64,000 nt of DNA from Bathymodiolus brooksi (lineage: Eukaryota; Mollusca; Bivalvia; Mytilida; Modiolidae): positions 94,730,233 through 94,794,232 of the forward strand of contig OY804588.1 of NCBI GenBank assembly GCA_963680875.1. Reading direction: 5' to 3'. The notes below the pieces were generated by a model. The model was not told where the DNA came from. It did not search any database and saw only the letters and a list, made by a program, of their open reading frames with translations. A program made the translations under genes and the position numbers. Of the stretch, positions 1-13,000 are shown one piece after another. Numbering within the stretch: the stretch's first letter is position 1; every line of letters begins with the position of its first letter.

Positions 1-506
1 CGACAGCCCTGCCCTCCATTCAAGATGGCCGCTGTTACTAAAAATAGAAATTTCTTCAAATGGCCAAAACTGCTCTATTTTAAGCCAGAATGTGCCCAAA
101 TTTGAACTGTGTAAGCATAATGATGAGCTTTTTAGCATATATTACAGGATTTTTTATGAACTTTGAACTTTTGCAGATTTTGACCGATTATGCAAATTAG
201 AAAAAACGGGGGATGAAATTTAAAAAAAATCTTCTCCTCGGAAACTACTGAGCCAATATCAACCAAACTTTGTTGAAATGATTCTTGGATGGCCCCCTTC
301 CAAAATTGTGTCCGTTGATCTCGACTTCCAACCAAGATGGCCGCCAAGCTAAAAATAGAAAAAAGGGGGGATGAAATTTTAATTGTCCATTGCTGCTTTG
401 GTGTAAGTCAAAATGAGCTCAAATTTTAACTGCAGCTACATGGCAAGGAGTAGTTTAACATATATTCCGTGTTTTTCTGTGAAATTTTTCTTTCAGCCGA
501 TATATA
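1..506 (+). repeat. Partial satellite unit 0 (cut by window start)
   Basis: The window opens inside the Y half-unit of this copy, at a point equivalent to base 636 in unit 1. About 128 bases of the unit are missing on the left. The X half begins at 184. This copy carries private changes not seen later: AGCCCTGCC where other copies have AGCCCCGCC near base 7, and GCAGATTTTG instead of GCCGATTTTG near 173. It has the AACTTTGAAC/ATGCAAAT and GGCCGCC states that dominate the first units. Confidence 0.95.
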
Positions 507-3043
507 CCGATTATGCAAATTAGGCATATTTTGATAAAAGATCACATTTAAATCTTCTCCTCTGAAACCGCTGAACCAAATTAAACCAAACCTGGCAGGA
601 ATGGTCCCTGGGTGGGTCCCTTTCAAAATTGTGTCCGACAGCCCCGCCCTCCATTTAAGATGGCCGCTGTTACTAAAAATAGAAATTTCTTCAAATGGCC
701 AAAACTGCTCTATTTTAAGCCAGAATGTGCCCAAATTTGAACTGTGTAAGCATAATGATGAGCTTTTTAGCATATATTACAGGATTTTTTATGAACTTTG
801 AACTTTTGCCGATTTTGACCGATTATGCAAATTAGAAAAAAGGGGATGAAATTTAAAAAAAATCTTCTCCTCGGAAACTACTGAGCCAATATCAACCAAA
901 CTTTGTTGAGATGATTCTTGGATGGCCCCCTTCCAAAATTGTGTCCGTTGATCTCGACTTCCAACCAAGATGGCCGCCAAGCTAAAAATAGAAAAAAGGG
1001 GGATGAAATTTTAATTGTCCATTGCTGCTTTAGTGTAAGTCAAAATGAGCTCAAATTTTAACTGCAGCTACATGGCAAGGAGTAGTTTAACATATATTCC
1101 GGGTTTTTCTGTGAAATTTTTCTTTCAGCCGATATATACCGATTATGCAAATTAGGCATATTTTGATAAAAGATCACATTTAAATCTTCTCCTCTGAAAC
1201 CGTAGAACCAAATTAAACCAAACCTGGCAGGAATGGTCCCTGTGTGGGTCCCTTTCAAAATTGTGTCCGACAGCCCCGCCCTCCATTCAAGATGGCCACT
1301 GTTACTAAAAATAGAAATTTCTTCAAATGGCCAAAACTGCTCTATTTTAAGCCAGAATGTGCCCAAATTTGAACTGTGTAAGCATAATGATGAGCTTTTT
1401 AGCATATATTACAGGATTTTTTATGAACTTTGAACTTTTGCCGATTTTGACCGATTATGCAAATTAGAAAAAAGGGGGGATGAAATTTTAAAAAAATCTT
1501 CTCCTCGGAAACTACTGAGCCAATATCAACCAAACTTTGTTGAAATGATTCTTGGATGGCCCCCTTCCAAAATTGTGTCCGTTGATCTCGACTTCCAACC
1601 AAGATGGCCGCCAAGCTAAAAATAGAAAAAAGGGGGGATGAAATTTTAATTGTCCATTGCTGCTTTATTGTAAGTCAAAATGAGCTCAAATTTTAATTGC
1701 AGCTACATGGCAAGGAGTAGTTTAACATATATTCCGCGTTTTTCTGTGAAATTTTTCTTTCAGCCGATATATACCGATTATGCAAATTAGGCATATTTTG
1801 ATAAAAGATCACATTTAAATCTTCTCCTCTGAAACCGCTGAACCAAATTAAACCAAACCTGGCAGGAATGGTCCCTGGGTGGGTCCCTTTCAAAATTGTG
1901 TCCGACAGCCCCGCCCTCCATTCAAGATGGCCGCTGTTACTAAAAATAGAAATTTCTTCAAATGGCCAAAACTGCTCTATTTTAAGCCAGAATGTGCCCA
2001 AATTTGAACTGTGTAAGCATAATGATGAGCTTTTTAGCATATATTACAGGATTTTTTATGAACTTTGAACTTTTGCCGATTTTGACCGATTATGCAAATT
2101 AGAAAAAAGGGGGGATGAAATTTAAAAAAAATCTTCTCCTCGGAAACTACTGAGCCAATATCAACCAAACTTTGTTGAGATGATTCTTGGATGGCCCCCT
2201 TCCAAAATTGTGTCCGGTGATCCCGACTTCCAACCAAGATGTCCGCCAAGCTAAAAATAGAAAAAAGGGGGGATGAAATTTTAATTGTCCATTGCTGCTT
2301 TAGTGTAAGTCAAAATGAGCTGAAATTTTAACTGCAGCTACATGGCAAGAAGTAGTTTAGCATATATTCCGTGTTTTTCTTTGAAATTTTTCTTTCAGCC
2401 GATATATACCGATTATGCAAATTAGGCATATTTTGATAAAAGATCACATTTAAATCTTCTCCTCTGAAACCGTAGAACCAAATTAAACCAAACCTGGCAG
2501 GAATGGTCCCTGTGTGGGTCCCTTTCAAAATTGTGTCCGACAGCCCCGCCCTCCATTCAAGATGGCCGCTGTTACTAAAAATAAAAATTTCTTCAAATGG
2601 CCAAAACTGCTCTATTTTAAGCCAGAATGTGCCCAAATTTGAACTGTGTAAGCATAATGATGAGCTTTTTAGCATATATTACAGGATTTTTTATGAACTT
2701 TGAACTTTTGCCGATTTTGACCGATTATGCAAATTAGAAAAAAGGGGGGATGAAATTTAAAAAAAATCTTCTCCTCGGAAACTACTGAGCCAATATCAAC
2801 CAAACTTTGTTGAAATGATTCTTGGATGGCCCCCTTCCAAAATTGTGTCCGTTGATCTCGACTTCCAACCAAGATGGCCGCCAAGCTAAAAATAGAAAAA
2901 AGGGGGGATGAAATTTTAATTGTCCATTGCTGCTTTAGTGTAAGTCAAAATGAGCTCAAATTTTAATTGCAGCTACATGGCAAGGAGTAGTTTAACATAT
3001 ATTCCGCGTTTTTCTGTGAAATTTTTCTTTCAGCCGATATATA
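507..3043 (+). repeat. Left zone: divergent satellite units 1-4
   Basis: These four units (starts 507, 1139, 1774, 2409) differ from the rest of the array in several ways. All have CAGGAATGG where later units have CAGGGATGG. Units 2 and 4 have CGTAGAACC and CCTGTGTGGG. Unit 1 is 632 bp because its two G-runs are shortened to G4 (843-846) and G5. All four keep AACTTTGAAC with ATGCAAAT in the X half, a combination that is a minority later. They look like an older or less homogenised part of the array, possibly nearer its edge, although the edge itself is not in the window. Confidence 0.85.
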
Positions 3044-6000
3044 CCGATTATGCAAATTAGGCATATTTTGATAAAAGATCACATTTAAATCTTCTCCTCT
3101 GAAACCGCAGAACCAAATTAAACCAAACCTGGCAGGGATGGTCCCTGGGTGGGTCCCTTTCAAAATTGTGTCCGACAGCCCCGCCCTCCATTCAAGATGG
3201 CCACTGTTACTAAAAATAGAAATTTCTTCAAATGGTCAAAACTGCTCTATTTTAAGCCAGAATGTGCCCAAATTTGAACTGTGTAAGCATAATGATGAGC
3301 TTTTTAGCATATATTACAGGATTTTTTATGAACTGTGAACTTTTGCCGATTTTGACCGATTATACAAATTAGAAAAAAGGGGGGATGAAATTTTAAAAAA
3401 ATCTTCTCCTCGGAAACTACTGAGCCAATATCAACCAAACTTTGTTGAAATGATTCTTGGATGGCCCCCTTCCAAAATTGTGTCCGTTGATCCCGACTTC
3501 CAACCAAGATGGCCACCAAGCTAAAAATAGAAAAAAGGGGGATGAAATTTTAATTGTCCATTGCTGCTTTAGTGTAAGTCAAAATGAGTTCAAATTTTAA
3601 CTGCAGCTACATGGCAAGGAGTAGTTTAACATATATTCTGGGTTTTTCTGTGAAATTTTACTTTCAGCCGATATATACCGATTATGCAAATTAGGCATAT
3701 TTTGATAAAAGATCACATTTAAATCTTCTCCTCTGAAACCGCTGAACCAAATTAAACCAAACCTGGCAGGGATGGTCCCTGGGTGGGTCCCTTTCAAAAT
3801 TGTGTCCGACAGCCCCGCCCTCCATTCAAGATGGCCACTGTTACTAAAAATAGAAATTTCTTCAAATTGCCAAAACTGCTCTATTTTAAGCCAGAATGTG
3901 CCCAAATTTGAACTGTGTAAGCATAATGATGAGCTTTTTAGCATATATTACAGGATTTTTTATGAACTTTGAACTTTTGCCGATTTTGACCGATTATGCA
4001 AATTAGAAAAAAGGGGGGATGAAATTTAAAAAAAATCTTCTCCTCGGAAACTACTGAGCCAATATCAACCAAACTTTGTTGAAATGATTCTTGGATGGCC
4101 CCCTTCCAAAATTGTGTCCGTTGATCTCGACTTCCAACCAAGATGGCCACCAAGCTAAAAATAGAAAAAAGGGGGGATGAAATTTTAATTGTCCATTGCT
4201 GCTTTAGTGTAAGTCAAAATGAGCTCAAATTTTAATTGCAGCTACATGGCAAGGAGTAGTTTAACATATATTCCGGGTTTTTCTGTGAAATTTTTCTTTC
4301 AGCCGATATATACCGATTATGCAAATTAGGCATATTTTGATAAAAGATCACATTTAAATCTTCTCCTCTGAAACCGCAGAACCAAATTAAACCAAACCTG
4401 GCAGGGATGGTCCCTGGGTGGGTCCCTTTCAAAATTGTGTCCGACAGCCCCGCCCTCCATTCAAGATGGCCACTGTTACTAAAAATAGAAATTTCTTCAA
4501 ATGGTCAAAACTGCTCTATTTTAAGCCAGAATGTGCCCAAATTTGAACTGTGTAAGCATAATGATGAGCTTTTTAGCATATATTACAGGATTTTTTATGA
4601 ACTGTGAACTTTTGCCGATTTTGACCGATTATACAAATTAGAAAAAAGGGGGGATGAAATTTAAAAAAAATCTTCTCCTCGGAAACTACTGAGCCAATAT
4701 CAACCAAACTTTGTTGAAATGATTCTTGGATGGCCCCCTTCCAAAATTGTGTCCGTTGATCCCGACTTCCAACCAAGATGGCCACCAAGCTAAAAATAGA
4801 AAAAAGGGGGATGAAATTTTAATTGTCCATTGCTGCTTTAGTGTAAGTCAAAATGAGTTCAAATTTTAACTGCAGCTACATGGCAAGGAGTAGTTTAACA
4901 TATATTCTGGGTTTTTCTGTGAAATTTTACTTTCAGCCGATATATACCGATTATGCAAATTAGGCATATTTTGATAAAAGATCACATTTAAATCTTCTCC
5001 TCTGAAACCGCTGAACCAAATTAAACCAAACCTGGCAGGGATGGTCCCTGGGTGGGTCCCTTTCAAAATTGTGTCCGACAGCCCCGCCCTCCATTCAAGA
5101 TGGCCACTGTTACTAAAAATAGAAATTTCTTCAAATTGCCAAAACTGCTCTATTTTAAGCCAGAATGTGCCCAAATTTGAACTGTGTAAGCATAATGATG
5201 AGCTTTTTAGCATATATTACAGGATTTTTTATGAACTTTGAACTTTTGCCGATTTTGACCGATTATGCAAATTAGAAAAAAGGGGGGATGAAATTTAAAA
5301 AAAATCTTCTCCTCGGAAACTACTGAGCCAATATCAACCAAACTTTGTTGAAATGATTCTTGGATGGCCCCCTTCCAAAATTGTGTCCGTTGATCTCGAC
5401 TTCCAACCAAGATGGCCGCCAAGCTAAAAATAGAAAAAAGGGGGGATGAAATTTTAATTGTCCATTGCTGCTTTAGTGTAAGTCAAAATGAGCTCAAATT
5501 TTAATTGCAGCTACATGGCAAGGAGTAGTTTAACATATATTCTGGGTTTTTCTGTGAAATTTTTCTTTCAGCCGATATATACCGATTATGCAAATTAGGC
5601 ATATTTTGATAAAAGATCACATTTAAATCTTCTCCTCTGAAACCGCAGAACCAAATTAAACCAAACCTGGCAGGGATGGTCCCTGGGTGGGTCCCTTTCA
5701 AAATTGTGTCCGACAGCCCCGCCCTCCATTCAAGATGGCCACTGTTACTAAAAATAGAAATTTCTTCAAATGGTCAAAACTGCTCTATTTTAAGCCAGAA
5801 TGTGCCCAAATTTGAACTGTGTAAGCATAATGATGAGCTTTTTAGCATATATTACAGGATTTTTTATGAACTGTGAACTTTTGCCGATTTTGACCGATTA
5901 TACAAATTAGAAAAAAGGGGGGATGAAATTTAAAAAAAATCTTCTCCTCGGAAACTACTGAGCCAATATCAACCAAACTTTGTTGAAATGATTCTTGGAT

Positions 6001-6215
6001 GGCCCCCTTCCAAAATTGTGTCCGGTGATCCCGACTTCCAACCAAGATGGCCACCAAGCTAAAAATAGAAAAAAGGGGGATGAAATTTTAATTGTCCATT
6101 GCTGCTTTAGTGTAAGTCAAAATGAGTTCAAATTTTAACTGCAGCTACATGGCAAGGAGTAGTTTAACATATATTCCGGGTTTTTCTGTGAAATTTTACT
6201 TTCAGCCGATATATA
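3044..6215 (+). repeat. Units 5-9: alternating two-type zone (~1269-bp period)
   Basis: Units 5, 7 and 9 carry CGCAGAACC with GGTCAAAAC, AACTGTGAAC and ATACAAAT. Units 6 and 8 carry CGCTGAACC with TTGCCAAAAC, AACTTTGAAC and ATGCAAAT. The two types therefore alternate, giving a local two-unit higher-order repeat (landmark steps 3138, 4407, 5676 and 3772, 5041). Unit 6 is unusual in pairing GGCCACC with a G6 run; most GGCCACC units have G5. Unit 9 differs from 5 and 7 by CCGGTGATC in place of CCGTTGATC. Confidence 0.8.
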
Positions 6216-9200
6216 CCGATTATGCAAATTAGGCATATTTTGATAAAAGATCACATTTAAATCTTCTCCTCTGAAACCGCTGAACCAAATTAAACCAAAC
6301 CTGGCAGGGATGGTCCCTGGGTGGGTCCCTTTCAAAATTGTGTCCGACAGCCCCGCCCTCCATTCAAGATGGCCACTGTTACTAAAAATAGAAATTTCTT
6401 CAAATGGCCAAAACTGCTCTATTTTAAGCCAGAATGTGCCCAAATTTGAACTGTGTAAGCATAATGATGAGCTTTTTAGCATATATTACAGGATTTTTTA
6501 TGAACTGTGAACTTTTGCCGATTTTGACCGATTATACAAATTAGAAAAAAGGGGGGATGAAATTTAAAAAAAATCTTCTCCTCGGAAACTACTGAGCCAA
6601 TATCAACCAAACTTTGTTGAAATGATTCTTGGATGGCCCCCTTCCAAAATTGTGTCCGTTGATCCCGACTTCCAACCAAGATGGCCACCAAGCTAAAAAT
6701 AGAAAAAAGGGGGATGAAATTTTAATTGTCCATTGCTGCTTTAGTGTAAGTCAAAATGAGTTCAAATTTTAACTGCAGCTACATGGCAAGGAGTAGTTTA
6801 ACATATATTCTGGGTTTTTCTGTGAAATTTTACTTTCAGCCGATATATACCGATTATGCAAATTAGGCATATTTTGATAAAAGATCACATTTAAATCTTC
6901 TCCTCTGAAACCGCTGAACCAAATTAAACCAAACCTGGCAGGGATGATCCCTGGGTGGGTCCCTTTCAAAATTGTGTCCGACAGCCCCGCCCTCCATTCA
7001 AGATGGCCGCTGTTACTAAAAATAGAAATTTCTTCAAATGGCCAAAACTGCTCTATTTTAAGCCAGAATGTGCCCAAATTTGAACTGTGTAAGCATAATG
7101 ATGAGCTTTTTAGCATATATTACAGGATTTTTTATAAACTGTGAACTTTTGCCGATTTTGACCGATTATACAAATTAGAAAAAAGGGGGGATGAAATTTA
7201 AAAAAAATCTTCTCCTCGGAAACTACTGAGCCAATATCAACCAAACTTTGTTGAAATGATTCTTGGATGGCCCCCTTCCAAAATTGTGTCCGTTGATCCC
7301 GACTTCCAACCAAGATATCCGCCAAGCTAAAAATAGAAAAAGGGGGGAGGAAATTTTAATTGTCCATTGCTGCTTTATTGTAAGTCAAAATGAGGTCAAA
7401 TTTTAACTGCAGCTACATGGCAAGGAGTAGTTTAACATATATTCCGTGTTTTTCTGTGAAATTTTTCTTTCAGCCGATATATACCGATTATGCAAATTAG
7501 GCATATTTTGATAAAAGATCACATTTAAATCTTCTCCTCTGAAACCGCTGAACCAAATTAAACCAAACCTGGCAGGGATGGTCCCTGGGTGGGTCCCTTT
7601 CAAAATTGTGTCCGACAGCCCCGCCCTCCATTCAAGATGGCCACTGTTACTAAAAATAGAAATTTCTTCAAATGGCCAAAACTGCTCTATTTTAAGCCAG
7701 AATGTGCCCAAATTTGAACTGTGTAAGCATAATGATGAGCTTTTTAGCATATATTACAGGATTTTTTATGAACTGTGAACTTTTGCCGATTTTGACCGAT
7801 TATACAAATTAGAAAAAAGGGGGGATGAAATTTAAAAAAAATCTTCTCCTCGGAAACTACTGAGCCAATATCAACCAAACTTTGTTGAAATGATTCTTGG
7901 ATGGCCCCCTTCCAAAATTGTGTCCGTTGATCCCGACTTCCAACCAAGATGGCCACCAAGCTAAAAATAGAAAAAAGGGGGATGAAATTTTAATTGTCCA
8001 TTGCTGCTTTAGTGTAAGTCAAAATGAGTTCAAATTTTAACTGCAGCTACATGGCAAGGAGTAGTTTAACATATATTCTGGGTTTTTCTGTGAAATTTTA
8101 CTTTCAGCCGATATATACCGATTATGCAAATTAGGCATATTTTGATAAAAGATCACATTTAAATCTTCTCCTCTGAAACCGCTGAACCAAATTAAACCAA
8201 ACCTGGCAGGGATGGTCCCTGGGTGGGTCCCTTTCAAAATTGTGTCCGACAGCCCCGCCCTCCATTCAAGATGGCCACTGTTACTAAAAATAGAAATTTC
8301 TTCAAATTGCCAAAACTGCTCTATTTTAAGCCAGAATGTGCCCAAATTTGAACTGTGTAAGCATAATGATGAGCTTTTTAGCATATATTACAGGATTTTT
8401 TATGAACTTTGAACTTTTGCCGATTTTGACCGATTATGCAAATTAGAAAAAAGGGGGGATGAAATTTAAAAAAAATCTTCTCCTCGGAAACTACTGAGCC
8501 AATATCAACCAAACTTTGTTGAAATGATTCTTGGATGGCCCCCTTCCAAAATTGTGTCCGTTGATCTCGACTTCCAACCAAGATGGCCGCCAAGCTAAAA
8601 ATAGAAAAAAGGGGGGATGAAATTTTAATTGTCCATTGCTGCTTTAGTGTAAGTCAAAATGAGCTCAAATTTTAATTGCAGCTACATGGCAAGGAGTAGT
8701 TTAACATATATTCCGGGTTTTTCTGTGAAATTTTTCTTTCAGCCGATATATACCGATTATGCAAATTAGGCATATTTTGATAAAAGATCACATTTAAATC
8801 TTCTCCTCTGAAACCGCAGAACCAAATTAAACCAAACCTGGCAGGGATGGTCCCTGGGTGGGTCCCTTTCAAAATTGTGTCCGACAGCCCCGCCCTCCAT
8901 TCAAGATGGCCACTGTTACTAAAAATAGAAATTTCTTCAAATGGTCAAAACTGCTCTATTTTAAGCCAGAATGTGCCCAAATTTGAACTGTGTAAGCATA
9001 ATGATGAGCTTTTTAGCATATATTACAGGATTTTTTATGAACTGTGAACTTTTGCCGATTTTGACCGATTATACAAATTAGAAAAAAGGGGGGATGAAAT
9101 TTTAAAAAAATCTTCTCCTCGGAAACTACTGAGCCAATATCAACCAAACTTTGTTGAAATGATTCTTGGATGGCCCCCTTCCAAAATTGTGTCCGGTGAT

Positions 9201-10021
9201 CCCGACTTCCAACCAAGATGGCCACCAAGCTAAAAATAGAAAAAAGGGGGATGAAATTTTAATTGTCCATTGCTGCTTTAGTGTAAGTCAAAATGAGTTC
9301 AAATTTTAACTGCAGCTACATGGCAAGGAGTAGTTTAACATATATTCCGTGTTTTTCTGTGAAATTTTACTTTCAGCCGATATATACCGATTATGCAAAT
9401 TAGGCATATTTTGATAAAAGATCACATTTAAATCTTCTCCTCTGAAACCGCTGAACCAAATTAAACCAAACCTGGCAGGGATGGTCCCTGGGTGGGTCCC
9501 TTTCAAAATTGTGTCCGACAGCCCCGCCCTCCATTCAAGATGGCCACTGTTACTAAAAATAGAAATTTCTTCAAATGGCCAAAACTGCTCTATTTTAAGC
9601 CAGAATGTGCCCAAATTTGAACTGTGTAAGCATAATGATGAGCTTTTTAGCATATATTACAGGATTTTTTATGAACTTTGAACTTTTGCCGATTTTGACC
9701 GATTATGCAAATTAGAAAAAAGGGGGGATGAAATTTAAAAAAAATCTTCTCCTCGGAAACTACTGAGCCAATATCAACCAAACTTTGTTGAAATGATTCT
9801 TGGATGGCCCCCTTCCAAAATTGTGTCCGTTGATCTCGACTTCCAACCAAGATGGCCGCCAAGCTAAAAATAGAAAAAAGGGGGGATGAAATTTTAATTG
9901 TCCATTGCTGCTTTAGTGTAAGTCAAAATGAGCTCAAATTTTAATTGCAGCTACATGGCAAGGAGTAGTTTAACATATATTCTGGGTTTTTCTGTGAAAT
10001 TTTTCTTTCAGCCGATATATA
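6216..10021 (+). repeat. Units 10-15: mixed unit types
   Basis: Six units with no clean internal period. Unit 11 carries private changes: GATGATCCC at the landmark (6944), TTTATAAACT near 7133, GATATCCGCC near 7315 and an A5G6 run with GAGG following it. Unit 13 is a TTGCC/AACTTTGAAC copy like units 6 and 8. Unit 15 pairs GGCC with AACTTTGAAC. Short stretches match other zones: units 13-14 resemble 19-20 six units later, and unit 9 resembles unit 16 seven units later. Confidence 0.75.
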
Positions 10022-13000
10022 CCGATTATGCAAATTAGGCATATTTTGATAAAAGATCACATTTAAATCTTCTCCTCTGAAACCGCAGAACCAAATTAAA
10101 CCAAACCTGGCAGGGATGGTCCCTGGGTGGGTCCCTTTCAAAATTGTGTCCGACAGCCCCGCCCTCCATTCAAGATGGCCACTGTTACTAAAAATAGAAA
10201 TTTCTTCAAATGGTCAAAACTGCTCTATTTTAAGCCAGAATGTGCCCAAATTTGAACTGTGTAAGCATAATGATGAGCTTTTTAGCATATATTACAGGAT
10301 TTTTTATGAACTGTGAACTTTTGCCGATTTTGACCGATTATACAAATTAGAAAAAAGGGGGGATGAAATTTAAAAAAAATCTTCTCCTCGGAAACTACTG
10401 AGCCAATATCAACCAAACTTTGTTGAAATGATTCTTGGATGGCCCCCTTCCAAAATTGTGTCCGGTGATCCCGACTTCCAACCAAGATGGCCACCAAGCT
10501 AAAAATAGAAAAAAGGGGGATGAAATTTTAATTGTCCATTGCTGCTTTAGTGTAAGTCAAAATGAGTTCAAATTTTAACTGCAGCTACATGGCAAGGAGT
10601 AGTTTAACATATATTCCGGGTTTTTCTGTGAAATTTTACTTTCAGCCGATATATACCGATTATGCAAATTAGGCATATTTTGATAAAAGATCACATTTAA
10701 ATCTTCTCCTCTGAAACCGCTGAACCAAATTAAACCAAACCTGGCAGGGATGGTCCCTGGGTGGGTCCCTTTCAAAATTGTGTCCGACAGCCCCGCCCTC
10801 CATTCAAGATGGCCACTGTTACTAAAAATAGAAATTTCTTCAAATGGCCAAAACTGCTCTATTTTAAGCCAGAATGTGCCCAAATTTGAACTGTGTAAGC
10901 ATAATGATGAGCTTTTTAGCATATATTACAGGATTTTTTATGAACTGTGAACTTTTGCCGATTTTGACCGATTATACAAATTAGAAAAAAGGGGGGATGA
11001 AATTTAAAAAAAATCTTCTCCTCGGAAACTACTGAGCCAATATCAACCAAACTTTGTTGAAATGATTCTTGGATGGCCCCCTTCCAAAATTGTGTCCGTT
11101 GATCCCGACTTCCAACCAAGATGGCCACCAAGCTAAAAATAGAAAAAAGGGGGATGAAATTTTAATTGTCCATTGCTGCTTTAGTGTAAGTCAAAATGAG
11201 TTCAAATTTTAACTGCAGCTACATGGCAAGGAGTAGTTTAACATATATTCTGGGTTTTTCTGTGAAATTTTACTTTCAGCCGATATATACCGATTATGCA
11301 AATTAGGCATATTTTGATAAAAGATCACATTTAAATCTTCTCCTCTGAAACCGCAGAACCAAATTAAACCAAACCTGGCAGGGATGGTCCCTGGGTGGGT
11401 CCCTTTCAAAATTGTGTCCGACAGCCCCGCCCTCCATTCAAGATGGCCACTGTTACTAAAAATAGAAATTTCTTCAAATGGCCAAAACTGCTCTATTTTA
11501 AGCCAGAATGTGCCCAAATTTGAACTGTGTAAGCATAATGATGAGCTTTTTAGCATATATTACAGGATTTTTTATGAACTGTGAACTTTTGCCGATTTTG
11601 ACCGATTATACAAATTAGAAAAAAGGGGGGATGAAATTTAAAAAAAATCTTCTCCTCGGAAACTACTGAGCCAATATCAACCAAACTTTGTTGAAATGAT
11701 TCTTGGATGGCCCCCTTCCAAAATTGTGTCCGTTGATCCCGACTTCCAACCAAGATGGCCACCAAGCTAAAAATAGAAAAAAGGGGGATGAAATTTTAAT
11801 TGTCCATTGCTGCTTTAGTGTAAGTCAAAATGAGTTCAAATTTTAACTGCAGCTACATGGCAAGGAGTAGTTTAACATATATTCTGGGTTTTTCTGTGAA
11901 ATTTTACTTTCAGCCGATATATACCGATTATGCAAATTAGGCATATTTTGATAAAAGATCACATTTAAATCTTCTCCTCTGAAACCGCTGAACCAAATTA
12001 AACCAAACCTGGCAGGGATGGTCCCTGGGTGGGTCCCTTTCAAAATTGTGTCCGACAGCCCCGCCCTCCATTCAAGATGGCCACTGTTACTAAAAATAGA
12101 AATTTCTTCAAATTGCCAAAACTGCTCTATTTTAAGCCAGAATGTGCCCAAATTTGAACTGTGTAAGCATAATGATGAGCTTTTTAGCATATATTACAGG
12201 ATTTTTTATGAACTTTGAACTTTTGCCGATTTTGACCGATTATGCAAATTAGAAAAAAGGGGGGATGAAATTTAAAAAAAATCTTCTCCTCGGAAACTAC
12301 TGAGCCAATATCAACCAAACTTTGTTGAAATGATTCTTGGATGGCCCCCTTCCAAAATTGTGTCCGTTGATCTCGACTTCCAACCAAGATGGCCGCCAAG
12401 CTAAAAATAGAAAAAAGGGGGGATGAAATTTTAATTGTCCATTGCTGCTTTAGTGTAAGTCAAAATGAGCTCAAATTTTAACTGCAGCTACATGGCAAGG
12501 AGTAGTTTAACATATATTCCGTGTTTTTCTGTGAAATTTTTCTTTCAGCCGATATATACCGATTATGCAAATTAGGCATATTTTGATAAAAGATCACATT
12601 TAAATCTTCTCCTCTGAAACCGCAGAACCAAATTAAACCAAACCTGGCAGGGATGGTCCCTGGGTGGGTCCCTTTCAAAATTGTGTCCGACAGCCCCGCC
12701 CTCCATTCAAGATGGCCACTGTTACTAAAAATAGAAATTTCTTCAAATGGTCAAAACTGCTCTATTTTAAGCCAGAATGTGCCCAAATTTGAACTGTGTA
12801 AGCATAATGATGAGCTTTTTAGCATATATTACAGGATTTTTTATGAACTGTGAACTTTTGCCGATTTTGACCGATTATACAAATTAGAAAAAAGGGGGGA
12901 TGAAATTTTAAAAAAATCTTCTCCTCGGAAACTACTGAGCCAATATCAACCAAACTTTGTTGAAATGATTCTTGGATGGCCCCCTTCCAAAATTGTGTCC

